Positions 9,136 to 18,694 of a DNA stretch of 64,000 nucleotides are shown here, in pieces (position 1 is the first letter of the stretch; the number at the start of each line of letters is the position of its first letter). The translations under genes and the position numbers were made by a program. Below the pieces are notes generated by a model that made no database searches, had not been told where the DNA came from, and saw nothing but the letters and a program-made list of their open reading frames with translations. The DNA comes from an uncultured Dokdonia sp. (GTDB lineage Bacteria > Bacteroidota > Bacteroidia > Flavobacteriales > Flavobacteriaceae): the NCBI RefSeq assembly GCF_947492535.1, contig NZ_CANLNH010000003.1, positions 310,001 to 374,000 on the forward strand, read 5' to 3'.

Positions 9136-10974
9136 TTAAAAAGGCCATATAATGGGTACTAAAACAATGGATATACTAAAAAATAGTAGCAGTAATGGAG
9201 CGCCTACTTTTAAATAATCTATAAACTTATAATCGCCTGCTGCCATTACCATTGCATTTGTAGTGGTCCCTACAGGAGTTAAAAAAGCCGTTGAGGCACT
9301 TATAGCTACAACAATCATAAAAGGTTCTGGTGATACGTTTAAAGAAGTAGCCGCTATAATAGCTATAGGGGCCATCAATACTGCTGTTGCCGAATTATTT
9401 ATGGCTTGACTAAATCCTGTAGTTAATAGGAAAATCCCACCTAGTAATGCTATAGGATGAATACTACCTAAACTAGAAACTAAACTATTAGCCGCAAGTT
9501 CGGCTACACCAGTTTTTTGTAATGCTAATCCCATAGGAATCATAGCTGCAATCATAATTACACTAATCCAACTAATACCTTTGTAGGCTTTAGCCATAGG
9601 AACACATCCTGTTAAGAGTATAACTCCCGCTGCGATCATAGCAGCAATAGCTCCAGGAACTATTTTAAATACGAGCAGTACAATCATCACTAATAACATG
9701 GTTAACGATATATATGATTTATACGTTAGTGTATCAACGTTTTTAGCCATACTTTCAGGACTACCTGAAATCACTAGGTTTTTATAAACATTTTTTAAAG
9801 CTTCAATACGCTCCCAAGTACCTCTAATAATAAATGCATCTCCAGCCTTTACTGCAACATTCGTATCAATGAGAGGTTTATTGTTTCTTGAAGCTGCTAG
9901 TAATTGGATACCCGCTTGTTCTAAATATAAACCCATAGGAATACTGTGTCCTAAAAATAAAGATTTAGGTGTGATAATCATTTCTGCCATACCTACTTCT
10001 TGATTGATAAACTCTTCTTTTAACTCATCATTGTCCTTTTTGAATGGGATAACAGCTAATTGGAATGCAATGATAAACTTATCTATTGCTTCAGTTTTCC
10101 CTTTTACAGTTATGATATCGTGATAACGTAATTCTGTGTCTGGGGTAGGAAATTCAACAAATGCTTTTATACCCTTTAAACGATTTGTTGATTTTCGCTT
10201 TAAGCGAATGACAGACACTTGATATTTTTCTTCAAAATTCCATGTACTCATTAGTGTATCTACTAGAGGAGACATAGAGCGGATACGTAGTCGATATATG
10301 TTTTTATCTATACTATAATTTTCAATCCATTGATGCATTTCAGAATCAATATTTATAGGTTGATTCTCAGTGGTATTTTTAGGTAATAATTTTGAGCCAA
10401 TAAACCGAAAATATAAAATAGAAATTAGTAATAAGGGTACTCCTATAAGTGCAAATTCAAAGAAAGAAAATGCTTCAAACCCTTTCTCTACAAGAGCATT
10501 ACTTGCAATGATGTTTGGAGGTGTTCCTGTAAGTGTTAGTAGTCCTCCTGTATTAGAACCAAAAGCAACAGGCATTAATACTTTTGAAGGCACTGTCCCT
10601 ATATTCCAAGCGGCAGAAACAGTTACGGGTAATAATGTTGCTACTGTTCCTGTATTACTTACAAATCCTGACAACACTCCAGAGCCAAAAGTGACTAATA
10701 CCAACAACTTAGGAATACTCTTTCCTGCCCATTGTACGAACTTTTGACCAGCTAAGGCAGTCCATCCTGTTTGTGACAAACCTTCGCCAACAATAAATAG
10801 AGAAGCAATCATGATTACTGTTGGATTACTAAAACCACTAAGGGTCTCTGGGAGATCTAAAATTCCAGTTAAAAATAAACTTAACATTGACATCAATGCA
10901 ACAATATCTGGAGTGAATTTTCCCCAAATGAAAAGTATAATGGTAATCGCTAGAATGATTAATAAAACAGTCAT
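9136..10974 (-). CDS. SLC13/DASS-family permease with two TrkA-C (RCK-C) domains
   Basis: This 612-residue inner-membrane protein has about eleven hydrophobic helices in two halves, separated by a soluble insert (about residues 210-400) with two RCK-C-like domains. Motifs GFSNPTVIMI and NTGTVATLLPV in the N-half, and AINNSATAVLMAPIA in the C-half, are the repeated SNT-like signatures of divalent-anion:Na+ symporters. Relatives carry dicarboxylates or sulfate. It starts 5 bases after the ccsBA stop, so it may be read from the nrf transcript, and it is followed by the CoA-transferase gene. The substrate is unknown. Confidence 0.88.
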   Translation of the reverse strand: MTVLLIILAITIILFIWGKFTPDIVALMSMLSLFLTGILDLPETLSGFSNPTVIMIASLFIVGEGLSQTGWTALAGQKFVQWAGKSIPKLLVLVTFGSGVLSGFVSNTGTVATLLPVTVSAAWNIGTVPSKVLMPVAFGSNTGGLLTLTGTPPNIIASNALVEKGFEAFSFFEFALIGVPLLLISILYFRFIGSKLLPKNTTENQPINIDSEMHQWIENYSIDKNIYRLRIRSMSPLVDTLMSTWNFEEKYQVSVIRLKRKSTNRLKGIKAFVEFPTPDTELRYHDIITVKGKTEAIDKFIIAFQLAVIPFKKDNDELKEEFINQEVGMAEMIITPKSLFLGHSIPMGLYLEQAGIQLLAASRNNKPLIDTNVAVKAGDAFIIRGTWERIEALKNVYKNLVISGSPESMAKNVDTLTYKSYISLTMLLVMIVLLVFKIVPGAIAAMIAAGVILLTGCVPMAKAYKGISWISVIMIAAMIPMGLALQKTGVAELAANSLVSSLGSIHPIALLGGIFLLTTGFSQAINNSATAVLMAPIAIIAATSLNVSPEPFMIVVAISASTAFLTPVGTTTNAMVMAAGDYKFIDYLKVGAPLLLLFFSISIVLVPIIWPF

Positions 10975-10979
10975 AGTAA

Positions 10980-13900
10980 TTACGTTTTTTTAGCTTCAAA
11001 TACTTTATTTCTATAGTACGCTATTAATGATACTAGCACTACAATAGCAATTAACACATAAATAAATGTAGGAATTGGAATCGGATCTCCTGCAGCATAA
11101 CTATGTAACCCTGATAAATAGTAATTTACGCCAAAGGATGTCATAATGATAGAGCCAAAAGCAAATACACTAACCATATTCAATATAAAATTACTTTTTA
11201 AAGCAGGTATCAAACGTAGATGTAGTACAATTGCATAAACGATAATACTTATTAGTGCCCAAGTTTCTTTAGGGTCCCATGCCCAATAACGTCCCCAAGA
11301 CTCATTAGCCCAAATACCGCCTAAAAAGGTGCCTACTGCTAGTACAAATAAACCCATTGTCATGGCAATTTCATTAATATAGGTAAGCTCCTTAATCTTA
11401 ATATTGATAACATCTTTGGTTTTATCTGTTCTTATGATGATAAGAAGCAATGCCATAAAACCTAATACAGCAGATAGTGCTAGTGGCGCATAACTACTTA
11501 CAATAGTGGCAACGTGTACTTTTAGCCAAAACGATTTAAGTACAGGCATTAAATTTGTGATTTCAGGACTTAACCAGTCTAGGTAACTTACAAATAACAG
11601 CGCTCCAGTAAATAAGGTGGCAAGTGGTAACGCAAAGTCAGATTTTCTAAATGTAATCAAGCCACACAGTAGTAAAACCCATGCGACAAAAACAAGCATT
11701 TCATACCCATTACTCCAAGGTGCATGCTGCGCTACATACCAACGTAGGATAATATTTCCTGTAAAAAGCAAGAAACTGATAAGTGTTATGATGATGGTGA
11801 GATTCCATACAATGGTAACCCCTTTTGCTTGTTTGAATATTTTAATGATGGCTATTAATAGCAGCACAAATCCAAGTGTAAAGAATACTTGAAACAACCA
11901 GAAATTTAGATTGAGTTCGTTATACCATAGCTCTGCAGCAATGCGTTCTTCACTTGGGATAATTTCTTTACCCAAGACATCTTGAAACTTCTTAATATAC
12001 GTTAGATCCTCAAAGGCTTTCTCATAATCCTTTTTAATTAAAGATGTAAAATATTGAGGAATAATTCCCTGAGCAAAGCGCCCGTCTTCTGGAGGGAAAT
12101 CCTTGAAATCATGAGAATAGCTATGCCATTTATTGGTTGCATCAAGACTATTCGGAAATACTTTCAAGTAATTACCTGAAAACACATTGTATAAAATATT
12201 AAAACGTTCATCTACTTTAAGCACTTCTTTATCAAATTCAGAACGTTCAGCAGGTTTTTTCTTATTTACTTTTTCTACTTCTTCAGCGAGGAGATATACT
12301 TCGTCATCATCCAAGAAACTAGAGAAAGGGACAAGTCCGTTATCACTTACGGATAGCTCTTTAAAAAGCGCTCCACCTTTCTCTAAGTCGACTTTAATGA
12401 CAGGAATGTCTTGCCAAATATTTGGATTTACATGCATTGATAGGAATGCTTGATTTGCATCCATTTCAATGGTTTCTCCATCTTGTATAAGTTTATAATA
12501 TGGCTTTCGCGAAAGCTTTCTCAGAAACTCTGACGCTAGCGTATTTACTGGTTTTATACGTCCGTCGAGATCTTGAACCATCAAACGACCAAACAATTCG
12601 GCGTGATTTTTATCAATACGTTGTTGCTCTATGACTGCCTTTGTAATACCCGACCAAGGAGCCGTTTGTGCATTCGTATAAGAGGAAAAAGATAGACTCA
12701 AAAATGCAACAATTGCTGTTTTTGTTTTTAATTTCTTTAGTTTTTTATTGATGGTGGCATAGCGAGATTTCTTGCCAAATAATGTAAAAAACATTCCTAG
12801 CCCCATAAACAAATATCCAAGATAGGTGATAGCAGTACCAAGCACATCGTGATTTACAGCGAGGACCGTACCTTTCTCATCGGTATCATAACTAGCCTGA
12901 TAAAACCTATAACCCCCATAATCGAGTACATTATTCATAAAGATGCGATAAGGCATTTCTACATGTTCAGTTTTGTCTAGAACAGTAACCTCACTGGCAT
13001 ATGCAGAGGGACTTGTAGATCCTGGATAACGCTCTAATTGGAAATCGTTTAAATGTACCTCAAAAGGAGTTTCTATAGCTTCAGCACCATACGAAAGGTT
13101 GATCTCTAAATTACCCATTTTTGCCGTGTGTTCACTAGGTAAGAAACCATCTCTGTATAACATCGTGATGGTTTCAGTAATATCACCTATAGTGACATCT
13201 ACTTTGACAGCATCGTCCTTTATCTCATCGTTATCTTTAGGTTTATCGGCAAGACTTACTAGTTCTAATTCGCCTTTTGGGTAATAGATCATAGGCACAA
13301 AAGAAGCATCTCCATCACGATACAAAGTTCTAATCACAAGAGGATATACACTATCTTTTTTAATGGTACTTGCTGTTTGTGTTGCCATGACGAAGTTGCC
13401 TAGCTCACGAGGTGTTTTGATAAAGAGTTCACCATTATTCTCAGAAATAGTAATAATATCATCCCTATTTACGTCAAACCCTATTAGATGTTGATGTTCA
13501 CCAATAGCTTCGATTTCACCTTTTTCTAGAAATACATTTTGACGGCCATTACCAGCGGTAACAACCATTTCGATCATAGGTTTTCCATTAGGGCTGTTTT
13601 CTTTTACTTGAGGAATGGCATCTGCAATAAAATCATTATGCGTGATGGTTACGGCAGTATTATTAATATCTGTAGTAATTGTAAAGTCATTATTACTAAT
13701 AGGGGAGTATTCTATTTTTTTACGAACCGTACGTGTATTTGTTCCATCAGAGATTTTTGCTGTTAGATAATTTGCATCAGATATAATCACGTTAGAACTG
13801 GCACCTTCTCGTATACGCATAATTCCGCCGTATGAGCTGTATCTAGTAATTCCTGCGCCTAATAAAATGACAATAAATGCTAAGTGAAACATCAATAAAG

Positions 13901-14129
13901 GCCATTTTTCTTTACGCCATAAGCTGTATTTAAAAGTGTTTAAGAAAAATGAAATTCCTAACCCTACCATCACCATTTCAAACCACCATGCATCGTAAAT
14001 AACTTTCCAAGCGGTGGCTGTACCATAATCATTCTCTACAAAAGTGGCGACAGCCATGGATGAGCCAAAAACGAATAAGAGCAAAACAGCAAGACTCGGA
14101 GAAGAAAGAAAACGGTATAGTTTATTCAT
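10980..14129 (-). CDS. ccsBA: CcsBA (ResB-ResC fusion), system II cytochrome c synthase
   Basis: This 1049-residue protein fuses the CcsB/ResB part (N-terminal membrane helices, large periplasmic region) to CcsA/ResC. The heme-handling tryptophan-rich WWD-type signature WGRYWAWDPKETW lies at about residues 945-957, between C-terminal membrane helices. CcsBA exports heme and attaches it to CxxCH motifs of apocytochromes in the periplasm. It lies downstream of nrfA and nrfH, which encode multiheme cytochromes, so it is probably their dedicated or shared maturation enzyme; CXXCK-type hemes often need a specialised synthase. A copy of the dispersed palindrome encodes residues Leu-Ser-Arg-Lys near 540 in the periplasmic part. 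Confidence 0.93.
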   Translation of the reverse strand: MNKLYRFLSSPSLAVLLLFVFGSSMAVATFVENDYGTATAWKVIYDAWWFEMVMVGLGISFFLNTFKYSLWRKEKWPLLMFHLAFIVILLGAGITRYSSYGGIMRIREGASSNVIISDANYLTAKISDGTNTRTVRKKIEYSPISNNDFTITTDINNTAVTITHNDFIADAIPQVKENSPNGKPMIEMVVTAGNGRQNVFLEKGEIEAIGEHQHLIGFDVNRDDIITISENNGELFIKTPRELGNFVMATQTASTIKKDSVYPLVIRTLYRDGDASFVPMIYYPKGELELVSLADKPKDNDEIKDDAVKVDVTIGDITETITMLYRDGFLPSEHTAKMGNLEINLSYGAEAIETPFEVHLNDFQLERYPGSTSPSAYASEVTVLDKTEHVEMPYRIFMNNVLDYGGYRFYQASYDTDEKGTVLAVNHDVLGTAITYLGYLFMGLGMFFTLFGKKSRYATINKKLKKLKTKTAIVAFLSLSFSSYTNAQTAPWSGITKAVIEQQRIDKNHAELFGRLMVQDLDGRIKPVNTLASEFLRKLSRKPYYKLIQDGETIEMDANQAFLSMHVNPNIWQDIPVIKVDLEKGGALFKELSVSDNGLVPFSSFLDDDEVYLLAEEVEKVNKKKPAERSEFDKEVLKVDERFNILYNVFSGNYLKVFPNSLDATNKWHSYSHDFKDFPPEDGRFAQGIIPQYFTSLIKKDYEKAFEDLTYIKKFQDVLGKEIIPSEERIAAELWYNELNLNFWLFQVFFTLGFVLLLIAIIKIFKQAKGVTIVWNLTIIITLISFLLFTGNIILRWYVAQHAPWSNGYEMLVFVAWVLLLCGLITFRKSDFALPLATLFTGALLFVSYLDWLSPEITNLMPVLKSFWLKVHVATIVSSYAPLALSAVLGFMALLLIIIRTDKTKDVINIKIKELTYINEIAMTMGLFVLAVGTFLGGIWANESWGRYWAWDPKETWALISIIVYAIVLHLRLIPALKSNFILNMVSVFAFGSIIMTSFGVNYYLSGLHSYAAGDPIPIPTFIYVLIAIVVLVSLIAYYRNKVFEAKKT
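12503..12516. repeat. Dispersed palindrome core inside ccsBA
   Basis: Exact 14-base core GCTTTCGCGAAAGC within the coding sequence, read as Leu-Ser-Arg-Lys on the minus strand, in the variable periplasmic part of CcsBA. Confidence 0.95.
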
Positions 14130-14146
14130 AATTCAGTTTAAAATAA

Positions 14147-14178
14147 AAGATACCATCCTATATAAAAGACGGTATCTT
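14147..14178 (-). terminator. Hairpin between nrfA and ccsBA (possible attenuator)
   Basis: An 8-bp stem (AAGATACC/GGTATCTT) with a 16-base loop. On the minus strand it is followed by TTTATTTT. It ends 18 bases before the ccsBA start, so it may partly stop nrfA transcripts before ccsBA. Confidence 0.45.
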
Positions 14179-14241
14179 AATGCTATGAAGTTACATATTC
14201 AATAGGTGAACCATGTAACCCAAGGGTATTATGTTTTTTAT

Positions 14242-14255
14242 GCTTTCGCGAAAGC
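14242..14255. repeat. Dispersed palindrome core (intergenic, nrfA-ccsBA)
   Basis: Exact GCTTTCGCGAAAGC in the gap between nrfA and ccsBA. The outer pairs are imperfect (TAT on the left, GTA on the right). Confidence 0.95.
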
Positions 14256-14318
14256 GTACTAAAAAAATAAAATACTGTCGCGAGATGATCAATGTAATGG
14301 TACTATATATAATTGTAA

Positions 14319-15842
14319 TTATTTCTGTTCTGAAGAAGCAGAGGTTGCATTAATATCTGATGCCTTAGCATCTGGATATGTTGCTTCTCTGGCAGCAGCT
14401 TCTTCCAACCATTTTGGTAATAATGTTTCCTTAAACTCGGCTTTTTCAGCACGTAATTTTTCCATATCTAAACCAACATAGTGTTGTGCTTTTTCTTTGG
14501 TAGAAATATCTGGCATCTCAACCTCTTGGTTATATCCTAGTGTGGCTAGCATACGAGCTAACTTGACACGTGCTTCTTGAGCAATCACTAATCCACTAGC
14601 CAATACTCTTACGTTTTCTACTGGAGAATGGAAAGAGGCGCCATGCGAAGCAGCACCATAATCCCAACGCCATTGCGCATGACGAATATCTTGTAAGATA
14701 GGAGCCATTTGATCTTTGGTTGCGCCTAATTCCCAACATTTGCCTGCTTCTATGTGTGCTTTTACTAGCAATTCTTCTAGTTTTAATCGCGTTTGACTTG
14801 CTTTAGCTTGGCGTTCATATACATTTTGGACCAAATTACCTTCTTCTTCACGATGACATACCTGACACGCATTTTGCATATTATTTAGTGGAGATTGCAA
14901 ATGATGATCTGTAAATTTCTGTCCGCCTTCACTTTTATAAGGCATATGGCAATCTGCACAGGAAACACCTCTTTGTGCATGAATACCCGTTACAAATGTT
15001 TCATATCCAGGATGCTGTGCTTTAAGCATAGGTGTTTTAGATATTTTATGTTCCCAATCTGCAAAGGCAATATCATCATAATACTTTTCCATATCCTCAA
15101 CTGTCATTCCATTTTGCCAAGGAAATTTAAGGTAAGGGACTCCTTCTTTTCCAGGGATTTTCTTGTCAAAATAATATTCTACGTGACATTGAGCGCATAC
15201 TAAGGAGCGCATTTCATTATGTGTTGCTTGATTAATATCTTTTCCCATGGCATCAAATGCTTCTACAAGAGCAGGGCGAGTGATACGTAATTTCATGCTG
15301 TTTGGGTCATGACAATCTGCACAGCCTATTGGGTTTACAATTTCAGCTCCTTTATCTGCCCATTTTCCTTCGTAAAACTCTGCAATGCCTATTTCGTTCA
15401 TTAAACGAGGTACATCTGGACTTTTACACGTCCAACAAGTTGCAGGCATAGGACCGTCACCTTTTCCTTTTGGTCCTCCTGTTCTTAGTGTATTATGTAT
15501 ATCTTCAATAGCATAGCCATGACCACGGCCTTGATTATAATCTTTAGAGAACCCATAACCTGCAAATAAAACGACTAGATTGGGATCTTCTTCTAAAACA
15601 TCTCTCATATGTGACCCTCCTTGAAAGGATGCAAAACTAGTGTCAAGTGTTTGTAAGGATGATTGATACTCTTTCGGATAGTTTAAACCCCAAACCTCAT
15701 TTCTTGGTTCGTTTTCTGTAATACTTACCTGAGGAGTAAATGCATACTTTGCTTCACTCTTTCTATTGATAATACTAGAGGCAAGAAGACCTAATAAAAA
15801 GACAACGATAATTGTAACGATAAATAACACTTTGTTTTTCAT
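14319..15842 (-). CDS. nrfA: Ammonia-forming cytochrome c nitrite reductase
   Basis: This 507-residue periplasmic pentaheme enzyme reduces nitrite to ammonium with six electrons. The five heme sites are CWTCK (136-140, the lysine-ligated catalytic heme), CADCH (174-178), CAQCH (216-220), CADCH (295-299) and CQVCH (326-330). The N-terminus is a hydrophobic leader or anchor (residues about 3-24). I chose the ATG at 15842: the longer frame begins with a TTG at 15866 that overlaps nrfH. It follows nrfH by 10 bases, and the pair forms the NrfHA quinol-nitrite oxidoreductase. Confidence 0.96.
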   Translation of the reverse strand: MKNKVLFIVTIIVVFLLGLLASSIINRKSEAKYAFTPQVSITENEPRNEVWGLNYPKEYQSSLQTLDTSFASFQGGSHMRDVLEEDPNLVVLFAGYGFSKDYNQGRGHGYAIEDIHNTLRTGGPKGKGDGPMPATCWTCKSPDVPRLMNEIGIAEFYEGKWADKGAEIVNPIGCADCHDPNSMKLRITRPALVEAFDAMGKDINQATHNEMRSLVCAQCHVEYYFDKKIPGKEGVPYLKFPWQNGMTVEDMEKYYDDIAFADWEHKISKTPMLKAQHPGYETFVTGIHAQRGVSCADCHMPYKSEGGQKFTDHHLQSPLNNMQNACQVCHREEEGNLVQNVYERQAKASQTRLKLEELLVKAHIEAGKCWELGATKDQMAPILQDIRHAQWRWDYGAASHGASFHSPVENVRVLASGLVIAQEARVKLARMLATLGYNQEVEMPDISTKEKAQHYVGLDMEKLRAEKAEFKETLLPKWLEEAAAREATYPDAKASDINATSASSEQK

Positions 15843-15852
15843 AATGTTGTAT

Positions 15853-16452
15853 TTAATTTTGGTCAATTTCTTTTTGAAGCCATTCTGGAACCACAGATGC
15901 TGCTTGATCTGTAGGAATAGGTGCTAGATTATATCTTATGGTAGAGATTCCTTGTTTTTTACCATGTGGAATTTCTATATGACAACTCCAACATTGCCTC
16001 CCCGTTCTATTTTCTTTATGATCGTCTAGCCAGCCTACATATTTAGTTTGTGTTACTTGCTGTACATGACAGCGTATACAGTTAGCTTGTACTACTTTTT
16101 GTGAAGCCTCCTTCATTTGTATTACATCAGGTTCAGCCCTCATAGTAAATACAGATGCATGATATAAGCCGTCTTTGGCTTTAAAATAATATTTATTTAC
16201 GATGTTATCATGAGGAACATGACACGCATTACAGTTTGCGACCTCTCTATGTGAACTATGCATCCAACTGTTATAAACAGGTGTCATTACATGGCAATTT
16301 ACACAGGTTTGGGGGTCATCACCAAGATAGGAAGTGATTTCAGACTCTTTAGCCATAAATAAACCTAGTCCAATAAGACAAGCTATAAAGAATACTGCAA
16401 GCGTACGCCATTGAGTTCCTTTCTTAGGTAATATGGTATATTTAAATTTCAA
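15853..16452 (-). CDS. nrfH: NrfH, membrane tetraheme quinol dehydrogenase
   Basis: This 199-residue NapC/NirT-family protein has one N-terminal membrane anchor (about residues 16-35) and four CxxCH sites: CVNCH (50-54), CNACH (74-78), CIRCH (125-129) and CWSCH (154-158). It takes electrons from menaquinol and passes them to NrfA on the outer face of the inner membrane. It starts 3 bases after the upstream porin gene stop and is followed directly by nrfA, so the three are one transcription unit. Confidence 0.95.
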   Translation of the reverse strand: MKFKYTILPKKGTQWRTLAVFFIACLIGLGLFMAKESEITSYLGDDPQTCVNCHVMTPVYNSWMHSSHREVANCNACHVPHDNIVNKYYFKAKDGLYHASVFTMRAEPDVIQMKEASQKVVQANCIRCHVQQVTQTKYVGWLDDHKENRTGRQCWSCHIEIPHGKKQGISTIRYNLAPIPTDQAASVVPEWLQKEIDQN

Positions 16453-16455
16453 TCC

Positions 16456-17733
16456 TTATTGTTTAAAATTTGTAAAGAGCGTAGGGTTTATTATAAGTCT
16501 TGCCCATGCCCAGTTATTCGTATTATCATTTGGTCTATTATCCCTAATTAAACTCATACTTTCTGAAGCAAAAAGATGTGAGTACCCGATGTTTAAAGTT
16601 ACGTCTTTTATTAGTTTTTGAGTAAAAACTACGTCTATTTCTGTACCTAAATAGGTGTCAGCATTATTTAATAATTCAGCATTAGAAGAGAAATAGTGAA
16701 TTTTAGTCAATAGACTAGACTTTTCAGAAGTTTTAAATACCGCTTTCGCGAAAATATCATTAAGACCAACGTTATTTGCATGATTACCTACAAAAAAATA
16801 ATCCATATACCCATTGAATTTGTGATTGGTACCATAAAGAGGGAAAAAGGATTTGTTTCTTGAATCTCCCGCTTGATCTGTACCACTTAGCAATTCTAAT
16901 CCTAGACCATATAAATGTTTAGTAGGTTTATATGTAGCTTCTAGCATTGCTTGATATGCGTTTAATTTAGTGTTGTTGTTATCTCTACCAAATTGATAAT
17001 AGGCACTTCCTGAAATTTGTAGCGATTTTAGTGGAAACTTAAAGTATGTTCCCGTAGTCTGTCTGTAAAGAACACCATCGGGTGTTTCTTGTCCATCTAC
17101 AATTTTAAAATCTTGAAAACCTGAATTTAAGAATAAGAAACTTGCTTGTATGTTATTCCATTCTTTATGGAGGTGAGCAAATTGCATTGTTTTATATGTA
17201 AATGCGTCTTGAAGAAAAAAGCCGTTTCCTTCGTTTGAAGGACGTTCTTGATTAAAAGCAAAGCCTATATCTGTCTTGAATGTTTCATTTTTGTATTTTA
17301 TAAGAGCTACGTCATGAGAGCGTCCTTGCATTGCCCAGTCTAATCCACCTAAAATACGTTGATCGTCATAAGAGAGTACTTGTCTTCCTAATTTTGTAGA
17401 CCACTTTGAATCAATTTGATACGCTACCCATGCTTGGAAAAGTGAAAAAGAATCATTACCATCTATAGGTGATATTTGTGGAGTATCTCCCCAAATACTG
17501 ACATCTTGAACACTCACCATGAGTTGTAATTTTTCTAATCCGTAGCTAATATTGAGTCGTGTACGTTGTTGCACAAAAACGCCTGGTTCACCATTATCAG
17601 GAAAAAGATTTCCAAAACCATGGCGATATTCAAATCGAGGTCTAATATCTGCATCTATTGTTAGTTGTCCGTACGTTGATACTACTGAGAATAGTATACA
17701 GATTAATGTTAGGAGTAGTCGATGGTTAGTCAT
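16456..17733 (-). CDS. Alginate-export/porin-like outer-membrane barrel, first gene of nrf unit
   Basis: This 425-residue protein has a signal peptide (1-22, ending TYGQ). It opens with DADIRPRFEYRHGFGN, a typical start of alginate_exp-family barrels, and shows amphipathic strands throughout. It does not end in an aromatic residue (FTNFKQ). The family makes 18-strand monomeric porins. Being first in the operon with nrfH and nrfA, it may admit nitrite or another anion to the periplasm, but this is inference. A degenerate copy of the dispersed palindrome encodes Phe-Ala-Lys-Ala near residue 328. An inverted repeat lies 8 bases upstream of the ATG. Confidence 0.8.
   Translation of the reverse strand: MTNHRLLLTLICILFSVVSTYGQLTIDADIRPRFEYRHGFGNLFPDNGEPGVFVQQRTRLNISYGLEKLQLMVSVQDVSIWGDTPQISPIDGNDSFSLFQAWVAYQIDSKWSTKLGRQVLSYDDQRILGGLDWAMQGRSHDVALIKYKNETFKTDIGFAFNQERPSNEGNGFFLQDAFTYKTMQFAHLHKEWNNIQASFLFLNSGFQDFKIVDGQETPDGVLYRQTTGTYFKFPLKSLQISGSAYYQFGRDNNNTKLNAYQAMLEATYKPTKHLYGLGLELLSGTDQAGDSRNKSFFPLYGTNHKFNGYMDYFFVGNHANNVGLNDIFAKAVFKTSEKSSLLTKIHYFSSNAELLNNADTYLGTEIDVVFTQKLIKDVTLNIGYSHLFASESMSLIRDNRPNDNTNNWAWARLIINPTLFTNFKQ
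16742..16753. repeat. Dispersed palindrome, partial copy inside the nrf porin gene
   Basis: GCTTTCGCGAAA matches 12 of the 14 core bases; the last two are changed (AT for GC). It is read as Phe-Ala-Lys-Ala in the porin. Confidence 0.75.
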
Positions 17734-17740
17734 AACTATT

Positions 17741-17762
17741 TAGTTTCCTGCTTAGGAAACTA
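17741..17762 (-). promoter_or_regulatory. Inverted repeat upstream of the porin-nrfHA unit
   Basis: TAGTTTCCT-GCTT-AGGAAACTA has perfect 9-bp arms, 8 bases before the first start codon of the nrf unit. A related but shorter repeat (TTTAGT-AA-ACTAAA) lies at 17909-17922. It could be a repressor/activator site or an mRNA hairpin that hides the ribosome site. It does not fit the classic FNR box. Confidence 0.5.
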
Positions 17763-17961
17763 AAGTTAGTGAATATTCGAAACGTAACAAAACTTTATGA
17801 AAAGCTTTTTACTGAAAATACATTAGATAATTGTAATGAGTGAAAGAAATGAATGCTTTTTACACAAGGACTTACTATTTCAGTACGATTCATAGATGAA
17901 TCTATCTATTTAGTAAACTAAAAAATATCATAAAAGTGTTTTAGGTATGTTTTAGGAGAAT

Positions 17962-17995
17962 AAAAAAAGACAATTACAAATAAATGTAACTGTCT
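17962..17995 (-). terminator. Terminator of tRNA-Met
   Basis: An 11-bp stem with one A-C mismatch (AGACAATTACA/TGTAACTGTCT). On the minus strand it is followed by seven T, 11 bases beyond the tRNA 3' end. Confidence 0.75.
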
Positions 17996-18005
17996 GATTT
18001 TTAAG

Positions 18006-18079
18006 TAGCGAGAACGAGAATTGAACTCGTGACCTCCGGGTTATGAATCCGACGCTCTAACCAACTGAGCTACCTCGCC
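18006..18079 (-). tRNA. tRNA-Met (anticodon CAT)
   Basis: A 74-base cloverleaf: acceptor GGCGAGG/TCTCGCT with G-T pairs at both ends, D arm GCTC...GAGC, anticodon loop TTCATAA, T arm ACGAG/CTCGT, discriminator A, and no encoded CCA. The anticodon stem has an A-C opposition at 31:39. It is most likely elongator Met; a CAT tRNA-Ile modified by lysidine cannot be excluded. Confidence 0.92.
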
Positions 18080-18246
18080 ATGATATGCTTTTTGAGATAC
18101 TATGATATAGACTATCCCGTAAGCGGATGCAAATATAAAAACAATTCATCTTACTACAAACACATATTTTAAAATAAAATCAAAACTATTTTTTTGTTCT
18201 CGCGATTTCTTTCAATATATTGGGCTATACTAACAACAACAAACCT

Positions 18247-18639
18247 ATGAGCGATAAAATTAAATATGAAATGGAGTTTGTGATTCGCGCATCACCAAAT
18301 CTATTATACCAATATATGGCAACACCTTCAGGGATGAGTGAGTGGTTTGCTGATAACGTAAATTCTCGTGGTGAATTATACACCTTTATATGGGATGGCA
18401 CCGAAGAACAAGCTAAACTAGTCAATAAGAAAAGTAATGAACGTATTAGATTCAGGTGGCTAGAAGATGAAGAAGATGGAGAAGACTACTATTTTGAACT
18501 CCGCATTCAAGTAGATGAAATCACAAAAGATGTATCTCTTATTATTACAGATTATGCAGAAGATGATGAAGTAGAGGAAGGGAAGATGTTTTGGGAAAAT
18601 CAAATTTCAGAATTAAAACATGTGATAGGGTCTGTTTAA
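18247..18639 (+). CDS. START-like / SRPBCC-fold protein
   Basis: This 130-residue cytoplasmic protein of the helix-grip (AHSA1/START-like) fold has PSGMSEWFADNV (about residues 26-37) and WDGTEEQAKL as family-like landmarks, plus an acidic stretch (residues about 70-80). I use the ATG at 18247; the longer frame from 18220 starts with TTG and adds nine residues in low-complexity sequence. No ligand or enzyme activity is readable. A strong terminator follows 25 bases after the stop. Confidence 0.8.
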   Translation: MSDKIKYEMEFVIRASPNLLYQYMATPSGMSEWFADNVNSRGELYTFIWDGTEEQAKLVNKKSNERIRFRWLEDEEDGEDYYFELRIQVDEITKDVSLIITDYAEDDEVEEGKMFWENQISELKHVIGSV

Positions 18640-18663
18640 ATCCTATGCTAAATAGTATATTTG

Positions 18664-18694
18664 TCCCGCCCTTAAAAGAGAGGCGGGATTTTTT
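18664..18694 (+). terminator. Terminator whose T-tract touches the next start codon
   Basis: A 7-bp GC-rich stem TCCCGCC/GGCGGGA with an 11-base loop and six T. The T run ends at the base just before the ATG of the aminotransferase gene at 18695. Confidence 0.85.

Noticed and set aside
10198-10216. TTCGCTTTAAGCGAA mirror sequence in the SLC13 gene
   Set aside because: It resembles the palindrome only loosely (different centre), encodes ordinary basic residues, and is explained by codon choice.
14319-15866. Longer nrfA start at the TTG at 15866
   Set aside because: It overlaps the end of nrfH and adds eight residues before a normal leader; the ATG at 15842 is a better start.
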